The notes: generated by a model not told the origin, from the sequence alone. DNA of 11,236 nt from an uncultured Synergistales bacterium (GCA_905236605.1 CAJORD010000064.1:1-11236); one strand, 5' to 3'. Counted from the stretch's first letter, positions 1 through 7,917 are shown. A program made the numbers and translations.

Positions 1-55
1 ATCCACATTTTTATGATTTACATTTTTTTACTATACTCAACTATACAAATTCTCT

Positions 56-90
56 AAACTTTCGCAGAATCTTTAACTCTACGAAAGTTT
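56..90. repeat. 9-bp perfect dyad with 17-nt loop upstream of integrase
   Basis: AAACTTTCG (56-64) and CGAAAGTTT (82-90) are perfect reverse complements separated by 17 nt. The loop carries most of the 16-bp sequence that recurs inverted at 1397-1412. No T-run follows either arm, so it does not look like an intrinsic terminator. Its position just outside a tyrosine-recombinase gene, and its overlap with the flanking inverted repeat, fit a recombinase binding or crossover site. That function is inferred. Confidence 0.55.
64..85 (+). repeat. left copy of inverted repeat bracketing the integrase gene
   Basis: The core GCAGAATCTTTAACTC (64-79) is found perfectly, in inverted orientation, at 1397-1412. 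After two mismatched bases the match continues through CGAA, giving 20 of 22 positions. It lies about 130 bp before the integrase start and partly inside the dyad at 56-90. Inverted rather than direct orientation would predict inversion, not excision, of the segment between the copies. Confidence 0.7.
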
Positions 91-735
91 ATAAACCATA
101 ATATTGTAGGGACAATTTTAAGCTAAAACGCTGAATTTTTCAACATTTCCAAAAATTTTTTAGTCAGATTTTTTAGAGAAAAATTTTTTTATTTATGACG
201 GATGTTTTTATCATGCCGCGAAAAAGCGAGAACATTTTTAAGAGAAAAGACGGAAGCTGGGAAGGCCGTTATATCAAGGCTCGTAATGGTAAAAAAGTCG
301 TTTACGGTTACGTTTTCGGGAAGTCTTATTCTGAAGTCAAGCAGAAAAATCTGAGGCAATGCGTCAGGTTGACGTGGAACAAATAAAATCAAAAAGTCCG
401 AAGTTTGAAAATATTGCTCGCCAGTGGCTTGAAGGATTGAAGCCGATCCGAAAGAAATCGACCATCGTGAAGTATATGAGCCAGCTTAAAAAACTACATA
501 ATTCCGGCGTTCGGAAAATTTAATTTGAGCGACATCAAAAACGAAGATATTATTTCATTCAGCAATAAACTTCTGACAGCAGGACGTAGCGGTCAAAAAC
601 TTTCGCCGAAAACTGTTTCAGATATTCTCTCGAGAATGAAAAGCATTCGCCGCTTCGCTCTGATTCGAGGCTACGAAGTTAATTACGTTCCTAATGCCGT
701 TGAAATTTCGTTGAGGCAAGGACAAATCAGGACTT

Positions 736-751
736 TGACTAACTGACTAAC
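736..751 (+). repeat. 8-bp perfect tandem duplication disrupting the integrase
   Basis: TGACTAAC occurs twice head to tail (736-743, 744-751). Removing one copy turns the local reading into R-T-L-T-N-T-E-E-H-K-L-L, a normal linker into the catalytic domain. With both copies, translation stops at TGA 744-746. It could be a slippage duplication or a footprint (target-site duplication) left by a precisely excised insertion sequence. Confidence 0.9.
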
Positions 752-1211
752 ACTGAAGAACATAAACTTCTTAGATATTTGAAAAATCATTTTGATCTGA
801 CTGCGCTCGGGATTCTTCTGTCGCTTTTCACGGGTCTGAGAATAGGCGAACTTTGTGCTTTGAAATGGAGCGATTTTTCTATCGGCGACAAAGAATTTAG
901 AGTTCAAAGAACTATGCAGCGACTTCATAACCTGAACGAGGACACGCCGAGAAAAACTTTTATTGAAATCGACACTCCGAAGAGTCCCAGTTCTGTCCGA
1001 AAAATTCCTATTCCTGCTGAACTCATGAAATTTCTTCAAACGGCTTATGTAAAGAACGCATATGTTCTCAGTGGCTCAGAAAATAAATTCGTCGAACCTC
1101 GAACTCTGGAAAATCGTTTCAAGCGAGTTTTGAAAAAATGCGGCATCGAGAAATTTAATTTCCACATGCTTCGTCATTCCTTCGCGACAAAATGCGTTGA
1201 GCTTGGTTTCG

Positions 1212-1225
1212 ACATAAAACATAAA
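1212..1225 (+). repeat. 7-bp perfect tandem duplication disrupting the integrase
   Basis: ACATAAA occurs twice (1212-1218, 1219-1225). Deleting one copy restores D-I-K-S-L-S-E-I-L-G-H-A, the conserved segment before the catalytic tyrosine. With both copies, the protein diverges and stops at TAA 1259-1261, losing the nucleophile Tyr. Confidence 0.9.
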
Positions 1226-1390
1226 ATCTTTGAGCGAAATTTTAGGACACGCCAGCGTTAATATCACTCTAAACCGCTACGTCCATCCCAGCATGAAATT
1301 AAAACACGCGAATATGAATAAACTCAACAGCTTGATTTCAAAATAAATAATAGCTTCGGGCATTTCTAACCTGAAACTATAAAAATTTTA

Positions 1391-1412
1391 TTCGAGGAGT
1401 TAAAGATTCTGC
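1391..1412 (-). repeat. right copy of inverted repeat bracketing the integrase gene
   Basis: This is the reverse complement of 64-85 at 20 of 22 positions, with a perfect 16-bp core at 1397-1412. It lies 44 bp after the restored integrase stop and 40 bp before the ATG of the next gene. If the repeat pair is a recombination site, inversion would change what lies upstream of that gene. Confidence 0.7.
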
Positions 1413-1452
1413 AAAAAAATATAAGTAGTAAATAAATAGTGGAGGTTGAGCA

Positions 1453-2691
1453 ATGAAAAAGGTGTTGTCTATGGCTGTCTTGTGCTTGATTTTGTATACG
1501 TCGCCGTGCTTTGCTCTTTCTGAACAAGCTTTTTACGAAAAAATGGATATTTTAACATTTGAAGTTTACAAATTAGCTGAAAACATCTTAGCTTTTAATA
1601 AACCTGCCTTTGAAACAAAATTAACAAAAAAGGAACAAGCACACGGGGGATTATATAACAGAATTTGTGCAAAGGATCAAACCCTTGTTTGGTGTTACGC
1701 AGGGAAAGACAAAAAATTTATTCCAATTTATTTTGTAACAAATGATCCCAAAATTACTTTTTCTGGCGAAATCCGTGTAGGTGCAGATATAAATGTTTTA
1801 GAACGTTTCTTTTGTGGTAGCATAAATAATATAGGTCAAGTCGGATGGAAAAAAATTAGAGTAGGGCCTGATTTTGAAGGAACAGATTATATACCTGCAA
1901 GCGTTCATGTTATATGCTCAAATGGTATTATAAAAGAAATTATTTTTGATGAGGGCGAGGATTATATTAACGAAAATAATAGTGCCTATTCCAGTAAAGC
2001 CATAGAGTTTAAGAATAAAAAGGCGCAAGAAATGGGGCTTCCCTCTGCGGTAAATATTCCTGAAGAATTAACTCCTGAAGAACAAGCGCAAAAAGAAGCT
2101 CAAGAGAAAGCAGTGCTTCAGTCCGAATTTCAGAAATTTTTACAGAATGCTGAACGTGGCGATTCTGAAGCGCAGAGAGAACTTGGAAATATATATTTGA
2201 TCGGCACACATGGTGTATCTGAAGATGGAGAAAAAGCTCTCTATTGTTTCAAAAAAGCTGCAGATCAAAATGACACTTTTGCAATAGAAGCTTTAGGGAA
2301 AATATATAGCAATGGTATGGCTGGAGTGAAAAAGATGACAAAGAAGCTAGCTGATTTCTGGTTTGATAAACGGCAAAAAATTATACAGCTAAAGCAGAAG
2401 GACGCGTTTAAAAATAATCATATAAGTGCAGCTAACGCCTTTATGACAGGTGATAAAGTAAATATCAGAGTGAAACCGACTATATCATCAAAAGTGCTAG
2501 CACAGTTGAACACGAAATATTCCGTGCTGGCAACTAAACAGACAAAAGATAGACAATGGTATTTAATCGAAACAGCCATAGGTCCGAACATGCTATCCCA
2601 AATTAACGGTATCATTCCTAAAACAGTAGTTACAGGTGACATAGCGACAGGTCTTATTCTGCTTACGCCTGTTTCAACAATAGAAAGATAA
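1453..2691 (+). CDS. exported Sel1-repeat/SH3-like protein, 3' end replaced
   Basis: ATG 1453 is preceded by GGAGG (1441-1445) at good spacing. Residues 1-22 are a typical signal peptide (KK, hydrophobic core, PCFALS), so the product should be periplasmic or outer. Residues ~23-190 are an unrecognised domain. Residues ~205-230 are charged and Gln/Glu-rich. Residues ~232-305 resemble Sel1/TPR-like repeats (A-x-x-G-x-x-x-A-Q-x-x-L-G-x-x-Y). Residues ~333-372 look like a bacterial SH3 domain (GDKVNIRVKPTISSKVLAQL ... QWYLI). From about residue 372 on the sequence is the antisense of a conserved RND-permease segment, so the last ~40 residues are an accidental tail and the end of the SH3 fold is missing. 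The gene is visibly more AT-rich than the lipoprotein gene at 8065. A role in peptidoglycan binding or protein interaction is only suggested by the domains. Confidence 0.8.
   Translation: MKKVLSMAVLCLILYTSPCFALSEQAFYEKMDILTFEVYKLAENILAFNKPAFETKLTKKEQAHGGLYNRICAKDQTLVWCYAGKDKKFIPIYFVTNDPKITFSGEIRVGADINVLERFFCGSINNIGQVGWKKIRVGPDFEGTDYIPASVHVICSNGIIKEIIFDEGEDYINENNSAYSSKAIEFKNKKAQEMGLPSAVNIPEELTPEEQAQKEAQEKAVLQSEFQKFLQNAERGDSEAQRELGNIYLIGTHGVSEDGEKALYCFKKAADQNDTFAIEALGKIYSNGMAGVKKMTKKLADFWFDKRQKIIQLKQKDAFKNNHISAANAFMTGDKVNIRVKPTISSKVLAQLNTKYSVLATKQTKDRQWYLIETAIGPNMLSQINGIIPKTVVTGDIATGLILLTPVSTIER
2563..2570. other. deletion junction fusing two convergent genes tail to tail
   Basis: On the + strand, the SH3-like reading is normal up to W-Y-L-I (2557-2568). 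On the - strand, the RND reading is normal through FGPMAVSI (down to about 2565), after which the family would continue into its last membrane helix. Each frame then runs on through the complementary strand of the other gene. Loss of both natural 3' ends at one point indicates a single deletion or rearrangement with its breakpoint here. Confidence 0.8.
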
Positions 2692-4978
2692 CGATCTTTA
2701 CCTGAAGCAAAATCACTAGCGACTTGATCCAAAAGAACGATCGAATTTTTTGCGAGCATTCCAACAAGGCTTAGAATGCCGACGATTGAAAGGAAATCAA
2801 TCGGCTTTCTGGCAAGAACAAGACCAAGCACAGTGCCTATGACGATTAAAGGTATAGAGCCGAAAATTATAAAAGGTTGCCGGAAACCATTAAACAAAAA
2901 TACCATTATTGTGAACATCAGCATTAAGCAAGGAAGGAATAATTTTGACATTCCGCCCATAGCATTTTTCTGGCTTTCGTCCTCTCCTCCCCATTCAAAT
3001 TTATATCCGAACGGTAGCGGTATAGCTTCGACTTTAGCGCGTATTCTTTCTTGCATTTCAGAAGTGTTGCCGCCGAGAATTACATTGCTTGCAACAGTAA
3101 GAACACGCCTTCTATCTCTGCGCATAATTACCTCGTCTTCGTAGGATAATTCAACGTCTGAAATCACTGAGCCTAAAGTTACAGCTTTATTTGCAGTCGG
3201 CGACCATATAGGCAAAGATTTGTAAACTCTCAATTTTGTTGCCTTCTTCTGGAAAAAGTCCGAATAAAATCGAAAGTGATTTATTTTTGTCCCTGAACTC
3301 TCCGACCGTTGTTTCTGTAGTGCCTGTGAGAATAGCATTATTTATCATAGGACGTGTTAGTCCAAGACTCTGCATTCTATCTTTGCGAATCTGCGGGCGG
3401 AATACTGTAACTCGGTCGTTCCAGTCGAGCCTGACGCAATTATGTATTGGGTCTTTCTCCATAATTTCACGAGATCTTTCCGCGAGGCGGCGAATAAGTC
3501 AGCATGAATCTTAAATTTCCGCTCCCTATAGTGCTTGTGATATTTTTTACGTCAGGACGTTTCTGTAAAAGTGCGGCGAGTTTTTCAGTCATATCTCTCT
3601 GAACGTTTATTGAAGTTCCTTCACGTTGCCATAAATCCGCCACGAAATACATTGCCGTCGATGACGGGAAAAATACTTTTTCGACTGATGTAACCAGCGT
3701 AACAAGCGAGAAAGCGAACATAATCACTACAACTGCTATTGTCAAAAGCCTCCTGTGAAGGCAGCCTTCAAGAAATGCTCTGTAAGCCCTGAATAAAAAA
3801 CTGTTGTAAGGATCCCCTCCCGACTGTCCAGCAGGTTTAAGCATTAAATTTCCTACGACAGGAGTTGCTGTAATAGCGAGAAGCCAGCTCAACATCATTG
3901 ATATTCCAACAACTTGAAGCAAACTTCGGCAGTATTCGCCAGTATTGTCTGGAGATAATCCGATAGGAGCAAAAGCAAGGACAGCTATAACAGTTCCGCC
4001 AAGCATTGCCCACACTGAACCAGATACTGTATCTGAAGCAGCATCTTCTGCGGACTGGGCGCACTGAATCCCGATAAGCATTCCTTCAGCGACGACTATA
4101 GCATTATCGACTAAAGAGCCTAACGCGATTATCATTGCGGCAAGCGAAACCTGCTGTAAAAAAATTCCTTGCTGGTTCATTACTACGAGAGTAGCCGCGA
4201 CTGTTAGTAATAATACAATGCCGATCATAAAGCCGCTTCTTACGCCCATAAACACAAGCAGAACGCCAATAACTATAATTAAAGATTCAATGAGGTTAAT
4301 TACAAAATCGTTTACTGATTTGACAACGCCGTCGGACTGCATATAAATTGGAGTCAGTTCCATGCCGATCGGACATTCTTCCTCTAGTTCTTCAAGGCGT
4401 TTTTCTACAGCCTGCCCCATAGTAACGACATTTCCGCCTGTCGGATTTATGGCTACGTACTGATCGCCGTAAAAAGTTTTACCCATTGTTGAAAGCGTGT
4501 TCTGCTGATTGAGAATATCGCAGCTGATGAGATTCCTAATGAGCGCAGACGTGAAGATGAAAACTCAACGTAAATAGCTCCAGTCTGTTCGCCTATAATA
4601 TTAACCTTAGCGACTTCGGGAACTAATACAAGTTCTTTTTTGAGAAAGTCAGCATAGTCATATAACTCTCTCATAGTATAGCCGTCGCCCGTCAGAGCAT
4701 AATATTGACCGAAGACATCGCCGAAATCATTATTGATTATAACGGTACAGCCGGAAGGTAGATTGACGAGAGCATCATTAACTTTTTGTCTTAAAACATT
4801 CCAAATTTGAGGAAGGTCATCAGCCGTATAAGTAGCCTCTATATCAACGTAAATAGTTGCCAAGCCGGGCGCACAGCGTGTACGGATATGCTTAATCTCT
4901 CCTTCCACCAAGAGTAATTAAAAGACAAATAAAAAGTACTACAACACTACGTTTTATGCTCGCGCGAGCAATATCCAT
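2565..4978 (-). pseudogene. RND efflux permease (AcrB/HAE-1-like) remnant
   Basis: The start is well preserved: ATG 4978-4976 with AGAGGA upstream, reading MDIARASIKRSVVVLFICLL (TM1). Recognisable RND blocks follow in order: the porter segment with LPQIWNVLRQKV and NNDFGDVFGQYYALTG, YVAINPTGG, the membrane block with GSLVDNAIVVAEG, a second porter block with VRLDWNDRV, RRDRRRVLTV, and the C-terminal membrane block with LLAKNSIVLLDQ-type sequence and RIRPVAMSPVTTVLGMIPL. Lesions: a deletion after TM1 (~4900-4912), a frameshift (~4505-4515), an apparent in-frame deletion at PTGG/NVV (~4433-4441), a deletion with frameshift (~3481-3490), a frameshift (~3225-3235), and loss of the last helix at 2565. 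About 2.4 kb remain of the ~3.1 kb usual for the family. No membrane-fusion or TolC partner is present. It cannot encode a working pump. Confidence 0.9.
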
Positions 4979-5003
4979 GATAAAAAATCCTCTTTTCACT
5001 AAA

Positions 5004-5039
5004 AAAATCCCTAGAGCGTATACACGTTCAAGGGATTTT
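5004..5039 (-). terminator. intrinsic terminator after budA (looks bidirectional)
   Basis: AAAATCCCT (5004-5012) pairs with AGGGATTTT (5031-5039) around an 18-nt loop. On the - strand the stem is followed by a run of T, right for ending budA transcripts 34 bp after its stop. On the + strand a T-rich stretch (ATTTTTTAG) also follows. It insulates the permease remnant, which starts 26 bp further on, from budA. Confidence 0.8.
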
Positions 5040-5072
5040 ATTTTTTAGGGGCTTTTGGGTACATTGAAAAAA

Positions 5073-5870
5073 CTATTTTCCTTCGACCTGTTCGATTTCT
5101 TTTTTCAGATCCTTTTCAAGACTCTTATTATTAAAGCTATCACGGTTAGGCACGATCATTGCAAACTCGCTGATGATGTCCAATTCCAAAACGCTGTCCT
5201 GAACTTTCAAATCTAGAACGTGGCCGCCCTTCTGTTTGTCTTCAGAAATAAAATGCAAATGCCAGCCAGCAGAGTTAAGACCGTCCATATAATCCGGGCA
5301 ATATAAAGCAACGATTGTTCCTTTGATGTCTGAATACGTGAACTCGCGCTGGTCAGTTTTCAAAGCGTCGTTTAACGGCTTATAAGGCTCTTTCTGTTCA
5401 AGCTCACTGCGGACGAGAATTGACGGAAAAAGTCCCGTTACTTTCGCCATGTAAAATTGATTTCTTCCGTGCTTTCTCACTATTGAGTTCAAAATGCTTT
5501 TCAGCTCGCTCGATGATTCAGCGTTCACATGTTCGGCTTTGATGTCAGCGTCGAAAAAAGTTACATTAGAAAATGGAACAGTTTCGCTATCGGGAGCAAT
5601 CTCAACGCTTCCATCCCAGATTGCACGATAGACAATGCCGTCAAGCACTATCATCTCACCGTTGACACCTTTGAAAGTTCCGATCCCAGTGTCGCCGTAA
5701 TTTTTTAGCTCGCCCACCGTAATTACGCCGTCATATTCTCCCTGCATGAGGGACTGCAACAAAGCTACCTGAAAAAGTTTATCGCTCACAGGCTCAATGC
5801 TCCATGCGCATACGCACGACAGCCCAAGAATAAATACTGCCAATGAAAGTTTCAAAATATTTTTCTTCAT
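5073..5870 (-). CDS. budA: acetolactate decarboxylase with signal peptide
   Basis: Converts 2-acetolactate to acetoin plus CO2, in the acetoin/2,3-butanediol branch of pyruvate metabolism. The 265-residue product matches the family throughout: QVALLQSLMQGEYDGVITVG, GELKNYGDTGIGTF, NGEMIVLDG, FSNVTFFDADI, MAKVTGLFPSILVRSE, ALYCPDYMDGLNSAGWHLHF and GGHVLDL. His204, His206 and His217 are the expected metal ligands, and Arg154 lies in the conserved V-R-S-E. ATG 5870-5868 is chosen because a perfect AAGGAGG lies ~10 nt upstream and homology begins right after it; longer readings have no support. Residues 1-24 form a signal peptide (KKNILK, hydrophobic core, CAWS), so the enzyme is probably exported, as known for some Gram-positive homologues. 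It is divergent from the two-component operon and carries the shared upstream box at 5938-5953. All key residues are present. Confidence 0.95.
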   Translation of the reverse strand: MKKNILKLSLAVFILGLSCVCAWSIEPVSDKLFQVALLQSLMQGEYDGVITVGELKNYGDTGIGTFKGVNGEMIVLDGIVYRAIWDGSVEIAPDSETVPFSNVTFFDADIKAEHVNAESSSELKSILNSIVRKHGRNQFYMAKVTGLFPSILVRSELEQKEPYKPLNDALKTDQREFTYSDIKGTIVALYCPDYMDGLNSAGWHLHFISEDKQKGGHVLDLKVQDSVLELDIISEFAMIVPNRDSFNNKSLEKDLKKEIEQVEGK

Positions 5871-5937
5871 GAAAAAATTAACCTCCTTAAAAATTTTTTG
5901 ATATTTTACTTTCTTTTTTCTATAACAACGTAAATAA

Positions 5938-5953
5938 GTTTCCAGATTGTCAA
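5938..5953 (-). promoter_or_regulatory. shared box upstream of budA (TTGACAATCTGGAAAC)
   Basis: On the - strand, TTGACAATCTGGAAAC lies 67 nt before the budA ATG. It matches 15 of 16 bases of the box at 7939-7954 before the large lipoprotein gene. The first six bases look like a -35 element, but no good -10 is found 16-18 nt later; the nearest TATA-like hexamer (TATAGA) is ~23 nt away. The conservation beyond TTGACA therefore argues for a protein-binding site rather than just a promoter hexamer. The adjacent response regulator is the obvious candidate binder (inference). Confidence 0.55.
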
Positions 5954-6043
5954 GTTTGAAATTGCCCATCTCTTTACATTTTCCGCTATCATATTTTTTT
6001 AAGTTCAATTTATTAATTATATATATTACGGAAGGAATATTGA

Positions 6044-6643
6044 GTGAATACTTTATTTGCGAGAACCCTGCGGAAACTGCGAGAGGCAAAAGGACTTTCT
6101 CAGAAACAGTTAGGCCAACAGGTGTTTGTTACACATTCCACCATCGCACGTTGGGAAAATGCCAGCCGACTGCCAGATGCTACGATGATTGTCCGCCTTG
6201 CTAAGTGCCTCGAAGTCAACGTCAACAATTTGTTTCAAGTTGCCGCTCAAAGCGATGAAAGTCCGAACATCATTATAGTAGATGACAGCAAGGTAATTCT
6301 CTCTGACGCTCTGTCTGTGTTGGGTGAAGTTATGCCGGACGCAAATATAACGGGTTTTATCTGGCCTTTAGAAGCAATTGAATACGCAAAAAAGAATCGA
6401 GTAGCTTTGGCAATCCTTGATATTGAACTTGGAACGGCAAGCGGTCTTGACCTCTGCAACACTCTGCTTGAAATAAATCCTCGAACAAACATAGTTTTCT
6501 TGACAGCCTACCCGGATTATTCGCTAGACGCATGGAAAACAGAAGCAAGCGGTTTCATGCTCAAGCCATTGGTGGCGGCGAACGTGAAAGAACAGCTTAA
6601 AAAATTGCGTTATCCGTTTTATATAGGGGGTATTGACGAGTGA
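6044..6643 (+). CDS. response regulator: N-terminal XRE HTH + C-terminal receiver
   Basis: A 199-residue DNA-binding regulator. Residues ~6-63 are an XRE/Cro-type helix-turn-helix (LRKLREAKGLSQKQLGQQV, then STIARWENASRLPD). Residues ~74-190 are a receiver domain with acidic pocket Asp80/Asp81 (IIIVDDSK), phospho-acceptor Asp126 (LAILDIEL), Thr154 (FLTAY) and Lys174 (MLKPL), all in the expected places. The effector-first order is the reverse of common response regulators. GTG 6044 is supported by GGAAGGA (6030-6036). The stop overlaps the start of the downstream kinase gene (GTGA), so the two are translationally coupled and almost certainly cognate. Targets may include budA and the lipoprotein gene, which share an upstream box; that link is inferred. 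Confidence 0.92.
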   Translation: MNTLFARTLRKLREAKGLSQKQLGQQVFVTHSTIARWENASRLPDATMIVRLAKCLEVNVNNLFQVAAQSDESPNIIIVDDSKVILSDALSVLGEVMPDANITGFIWPLEAIEYAKKNRVALAILDIELGTASGLDLCNTLLEINPRTNIVFLTAYPDYSLDAWKTEASGFMLKPLVAANVKEQLKKLRYPFYIGGIDE

Positions 6644-7917
6644 TTTTTTGGTTTGATTCGCTCTTTATTTACTTTATTCTTGGCGCAACCCTGCTGTTAA
6701 GCGCGATAGGATTATGGTTTATTGCAATAATGCCAGGAATTGACCGCTGGAGCAAACGATTTTTCCGAAGCCTTTTTATAATTTTTTTACTGCTGAACCT
6801 CATCGGCTTCATAGATACAATCACGTACAGTCATCCCGTCCCGATGTGGATAATGTATTTATTGATTATTCTGGAAACCGTGCTGCTTTCTCTGCCAGTG
6901 CTGATGATGACGGCTTACCTAATACACTGCTGCGGAAAAAAGGTACGTTCAAGTAAACTCTTTCATGTCGTGATGAGCTTGTGGGCAGTCTTTATTGCCA
7001 TGCTTATCTTCTCACCGTTGAATGAATTTTTTTACTATTTCACGCCTGACGGAAAATATTATCGCGGGGCTTGGTATCCTGTTCTATTATTGCCGATGAT
7101 TATAGCAATGCTGCTCACTATCGCCGGAATGATACGCTATAAGGAACGTCTTTCCCATAAAGCTTTTCTAAGTTTTTTAATTACCCTTTTGCCTGTAACA
7201 TGCGCGCTGCTCGTAGATATGTTCATTGAAATTTACCCGCTAATCGATGTCAGCATTGTAATCTCAGCCTTGTCAATGTACAGCCTGATACTTTCCGACC
7301 AGATAGAGCAGGATTTACAGCGACAGCGTGAAATTGCTAATCAGCGCACCAGCATAATGGTTCTGCAAATGCGACCTCATTTTATTTATAATACCATGAC
7401 GAGTATTTATTGCCTTTGTGAACAAAATCCTCAGCTTGCCCGTCAGGTTATTATGGATTTCACTACATACTTGCGCAAAAATTTTACAGCTATTGCGAGT
7501 GCCGAGCCTATCCCTTTTTCTTCGGAACTTGAACACACACGCGCATATCTTGCCGTCGAACAAGCACAATACGAAGAAAGCCTTTTCGTTGATTACGATA
7601 CGCCTCACACGCTGTTCAGACTTCCGCCGCTGACATTACAGCCAATAGTTGAGAATGCTATCAAACACGGCAGGGATCCTTATGCTGGGCCGTTCAAAAT
7701 TTCAATCAGGACTAGAAAAACTGACTCCTGCAGCGAAATTATCGTTGCTGACAACGGTCGGGGCTTTGAAAATTCTGAGAACAGCGAACCCCACACAGCA
7801 CTCAAAAATATTCAGGAAAGGCTTGAAATCATGTGCGGAGGAAGTCTGACAATCGCCTCTAATGAGGGAGGCGGAACTGTGATAACGGTGATAATCCCGG
7901 ACAGCTCAGAAGAATAA
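6640..7917 (+). CDS. 7TM sensor histidine kinase, LytS/His_kinase family
   Basis: A 425-residue membrane sensor. About seven hydrophobic segments fill residues ~5-217. A short coiled linker (QIEQDLQRQREIANQR) leads to the His_kinase block MVLQMRPHFIYNTMTSIYCL, with phospho-acceptor His247. The ATPase part has the N-box QPIVENAIKHG (Asn339), the G1 box VADNGRGF (Asp371) and a C-terminal NEGGGTVITV strand. Where LytS-type kinases usually have a glycine-rich GIGL before N-x-x-x-R-L, this one reads PHTALKNIQERL, so the ATP-lid glycines are missing. The start is GTG 6640, overlapping the regulator stop by 4 nt, with GGGGG at 6626-6630. LytS-family kinases usually pair with LytTR regulators, whereas this one pairs with an XRE-receiver protein. 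The signal sensed is unknown. Confidence 0.93.
   Translation: MIFWFDSLFIYFILGATLLLSAIGLWFIAIMPGIDRWSKRFFRSLFIIFLLLNLIGFIDTITYSHPVPMWIMYLLIILETVLLSLPVLMMTAYLIHCCGKKVRSSKLFHVVMSLWAVFIAMLIFSPLNEFFYYFTPDGKYYRGAWYPVLLLPMIIAMLLTIAGMIRYKERLSHKAFLSFLITLLPVTCALLVDMFIEIYPLIDVSIVISALSMYSLILSDQIEQDLQRQREIANQRTSIMVLQMRPHFIYNTMTSIYCLCEQNPQLARQVIMDFTTYLRKNFTAIASAEPIPFSSELEHTRAYLAVEQAQYEESLFVDYDTPHTLFRLPPLTLQPIVENAIKHGRDPYAGPFKISIRTRKTDSCSEIIVADNGRGFENSENSEPHTALKNIQERLEIMCGGSLTIASNEGGGTVITVIIPDSSEE

Larger units (their letters stand above)
213..1346 (+). pseudogene. tyrosine recombinase (phage/Tn916-type integrase), four frameshifts
   Basis: Reconstructed, this is a ~372-residue site-specific integrase. The N-terminal arm-type DNA-binding domain contains NIFKRKDGSWEGRYIKARNG. 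A SAM-like core-binding domain follows (around YIIPAFGKFNLSDI), then the catalytic domain with TGLRIGEL (first Arg), HMLRHSFAT (HxxR), GHASVNIT and the nucleophile Tyr in LNRYVHPS. The reading frame breaks four times: an A5 tract (345-349) that needs A6, an A6 tract (488-493) that needs A5, a tandem TGACTAAC duplication (736-751) and a tandem ACATAAA duplication (1212-1225). Undoing these joins every segment into one frame ending at TAA 1344-1346, with no nonsense codon left. ATG 213 matches the usual start of this family (M-x-R-x-x-E-N); ATG 195 in the same frame adds six residues. No excisionase or cargo is visible, so it looks like a solitary, recently inactivated integrase. As sequenced it cannot make an active enzyme. 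Confidence 0.9.

Noticed and set aside
1..55. AT-rich edge searched for tRNA ends, CRISPR repeats or an origin
   Set aside because: No cloverleaf, regularly spaced repeat or iteron set is visible here, and no RNA gene or CRISPR array is seen elsewhere in the window.
1355..1383. Possible promoter TTCGGG-17-TATAAA before the Sel1-type gene
   Set aside because: The -35 matches consensus at only two positions, and the region is AT-rich enough to give such matches by chance.
2776..3144. Plus-strand open frame of 122 codons
   Set aside because: It is the antisense of conserved RND permease sequence and has no independent start signal or domain.
195..4978. Explaining all frameshifts as sequencing noise
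   Set aside because: About 6 kb of neighbouring genes (budA, regulator, kinase, lipoprotein body) are free of frameshifts, and 7- and 8-bp tandem duplications and large block deletions are not typical read errors. Single-base homopolymer changes (345-349, 488-493, 8078-8099) remain open to this explanation.
5871..6089. Longer budA reading starting near 6089
   Set aside because: The extra sequence is the divergent promoter region and overlaps the regulator start. Family homology and a perfect AAGGAGG support ATG 5870.
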